Positions 29,464 to 30,531 of a DNA stretch of 30,531 nt are shown one piece after another. Source of the stretch: CAYTSA01 sp964440345 (GTDB taxonomy: Bacteria > Desulfobacterota > Desulfovibrionia > Desulfovibrionales > Desulfovibrionaceae); the NCBI GenBank assembly GCA_964440345.1, contig CAYTSA010000041.1:1-30531 (forward strand), given 5' to 3'. The notes below the pieces were generated by a model. It saw only the letters and a list, made by a program, of their open reading frames with translations. It ran no database searches and had not been told where the DNA came from. The translations under genes were made by a program, and so were the position numbers. How positions within the stretch are numbered: position 1 is the first letter of the stretch; the number at the start of each line of letters is the position of its first letter.

Positions 29464-29856
29464 GTGGAAGAATATCTTAAACAAGCTCTGGAAATTGTTA
29501 AGGCTCAGGCTAGCGTTCGGATCATGACGGAAGATGAGATTCTTTCCATGATTCAGAAGTTGGCCAAAGACATTCAAAATGTTGCGGAGGACGATGGAAA
29601 GAGTATTGAGAGTCCAGGTATTGACCTGGACCCGAAGAAAGCTCTCAAGGAAAAGTCGGTCACGTGCCTGGAATGCGGCAAGACATTCAAGATTCTCACC
29701 AAGCGGCATTTGGCTGTCCACAATTTGACCCCTGCAGAATATCGTGAAAAATACGGCTACCGCAAAAATGCTCCCCTGGTCTGCAAATCTTTGCAGCGCG
29801 AGCGGCGTAAGAAAATGCAGTCCATGAAGTTGTGGGAGCGTCGTAAAAAGCAGTAA
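29464..29856 (+). CDS. MucR/Ros-family zinc-finger transcriptional regulator
   Basis: A 130-aa regulator. The helical N-terminus (EEYLKQALEIVKAQASVRIMTEDEILSMI) is followed by the prokaryotic C2H2-like finger: Cys68, Cys71, His82 and His86 in CLECGKTFK...RHLAVHNLTPAEYREKYG. A strongly basic C-terminal tail (RERRKKMQ, ERRKKQ) follows. GAGGAGAG precedes GTG 29464; the frame is open further upstream but translates AT-rich leader. MucR-type proteins are common in deltaproteobacteria and act as DNA-binding repressors or nucleoid-like proteins. No operon partner is apparent. Confidence 0.93.
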   Translation: MEEYLKQALEIVKAQASVRIMTEDEILSMIQKLAKDIQNVAEDDGKSIESPGIDLDPKKALKEKSVTCLECGKTFKILTKRHLAVHNLTPAEYREKYGYRKNAPLVCKSLQRERRKKMQSMKLWERRKKQ

Positions 29857-30042
29857 TACACTTTTGAGCTGTCATTGCATTCAGGCCAAGTGGTCATGCA
29901 GTGGCGTTGCATGCGCCGCCAAAACTCGTACTCTGCTATCCAGTTCCATCCGCGCCGCCTCATGCACCGGCAACAGGCGGCGCGGAAGTGCACTGACTTT
30001 CCCTGCTTGCTCCCGGCGGCCATACCGGCTAAACTTAACGTC

Positions 30043-30327
30043 ATGAAATTCGTCGCATATCTGCAACAACAAGGCTACGTCCGCTTTACCGGCGCAGTAG
30101 ACCAGCGCGTCTACAGCTACTTCAACTGCTCCACGCCAGGCAAGGCCAAGTGGTACGTCAAACAGTCGCCGGCCAGCTTCCAGTGCGCCGGCTGCGCGGA
30201 AGAGTGCGAAACTGACGACCCGGACGGGTTCCAGCTCTCATTGTTGTCGCCTGCAGAGACGCCAAGCCAAGGACAGAGCGAGACTGCAACATCCGCAGAG
30301 CTTAGTGATACAGTCAAATCAGGGTGA
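30043..30327 (+). CDS. Hypothetical protein, 94 aa
   Basis: Possible 94-aa protein starting MKFVAYLQQQGYVRFTGAVDQ. It has aromatic residues in its first half and a compact C-x2-C-x3-C cluster (CAGCAEEC, about 43-50). The C-terminal third is Ser/Thr/Glu-rich and looks disordered. The frame is open back to 29875, but the upstream part reads as compositionally odd and lacks a good start. No strong Shine-Dalgarno is seen at ATG 30043. I do not recognise a family, and it could be non-coding. Confidence 0.4.
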   Translation: MKFVAYLQQQGYVRFTGAVDQRVYSYFNCSTPGKAKWYVKQSPASFQCAGCAEECETDDPDGFQLSLLSPAETPSQGQSETATSAELSDTVKSG

Positions 30328-30450
30328 CGCGTGGTTCGATTGGCGAGTTGTGGACGGGTTTGATTTTTTTCTTGCTATTGCATTAGAGAATGGGTAATTT
30401 GCCTTTTCCTTCAGCGATGGAGGAAAAGTTCTCTGAGGCGGAAAAAGTTG

Positions 30451-30479
30451 TTGACAGGGGTCTCGTGAATCCGTAAAAG
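30451..30479 (+). promoter_or_regulatory. Promoter of tRNA-Val gene
   Basis: A perfect -35 TTGACA (30451-30456) and TAAAAG (30474-30479) are separated by 17 bases, ending 11 bases before the tRNA. The spacing fits direct transcription of the tRNA gene. Confidence 0.6.
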
Positions 30480-30490
30480 GTCTTCCTTCC

Positions 30491-30531
30491 GGGCGGGTAG
30501 CTCAGCTGGGAGAGCATCGGCCTTACAAGCC
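30491..30531 (+). tRNA. tRNA-Val (anticodon UAC), truncated by window end
   Basis: The first 41 bases of a tRNA: acceptor strand GGGCGGG, D-arm GCTC-AGCTGGGA-GAGC, anticodon stem CGGCC and loop CTTACAA, giving anticodon TAC (valine). The anticodon stem is closing with GCC at the window edge; the variable loop, T-arm and 3' acceptor strand lie outside. Confidence 0.92.

Noticed and set aside
29875..30042. N-terminal extension of the 94-aa hypothetical protein
   Set aside because: The extension begins at TTG without a ribosome site and reads as compositionally random (His/Arg/Cys-rich).
1..30531. CRISPR arrays, rRNA genes, prophage modules or toxin-antitoxin pairs
   Set aside because: Scanning both strands showed no regularly spaced repeats, no rRNA-like segments, no phage structural or integrase genes, and no small paired toxin/antitoxin frames that I could support.

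Overview
The window looks like chromosomal DNA of a GC-rich anaerobic deltaproteobacterium, most probably a Desulfovibrionaceae-type sulfate reducer. The evidence is an Fe-superoxide dismutase with a Tat signal, a DsrE-family protein, a cytoplasmic molybdopterin oxidoreductase, a small MucR/Ros zinc-finger regulator and a PAS/sigma-54 activator. The lineage is inferred from gene content only. Ten Ns at 13456-13465 show that this is a draft assembly.

Layout. Positions 1-1590 are decayed mobile DNA: a transposase fragment running off the left edge, a group II intron that has lost nearly all of its reverse transcriptase, and the C-terminal part of a DUF4143 ATPase. Positions 1671-3674 (minus strand) hold a dsrE-like, BASS/ACR3-type transporter and universal-stress-protein operon. 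A 20-bp FNR/CRP-type palindrome separates it from a rightward gene that fuses a TorD-like chaperone to a DMSO-reductase-family molybdoenzyme (3885-6644). A PAS-PAS-AAA+-HTH sigma-54 activator follows (6764-8512).

Positions 8888-21039 form one long plus-strand gene run: a polyamine/opine-type ABC importer (permease, permease, Tat-exported binding protein, ATPase), a proline-racemase-family enzyme, a YtcJ-like amidohydrolase, a class III aminotransferase, both subunits of a 3-oxoacid CoA-transferase, an ArgE/DapE-type deacylase and a thiolase. Many genes overlap or nearly touch. Read together they suggest import of an N-acylated or cyclic amino compound, removal of the blocking group, transamination to a beta-keto acid, CoA activation and thiolysis to acetyl-CoA. 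The substrate is not known. The adjacent sigma-54 activator is the natural candidate regulator.

Positions 21080-23887 (minus strand) carry a reduced Sia-type signalling operon: SiaA-like phosphatase, SiaC-like phosphoprotein and GGDEF diguanylate cyclase, with no SiaB kinase gene between them. Positions 24105-29084 hold a Tat-exported ApbE flavin transferase, two small zinc-ribbon proteins, an unrecognised 120-aa protein, two glycosyltransferases and the Tat-exported Fe-SOD. The right end has a MucR-like regulator, an orphan small ORF, and the first 41 nt of a tRNA-Val(UAC) with a good promoter.
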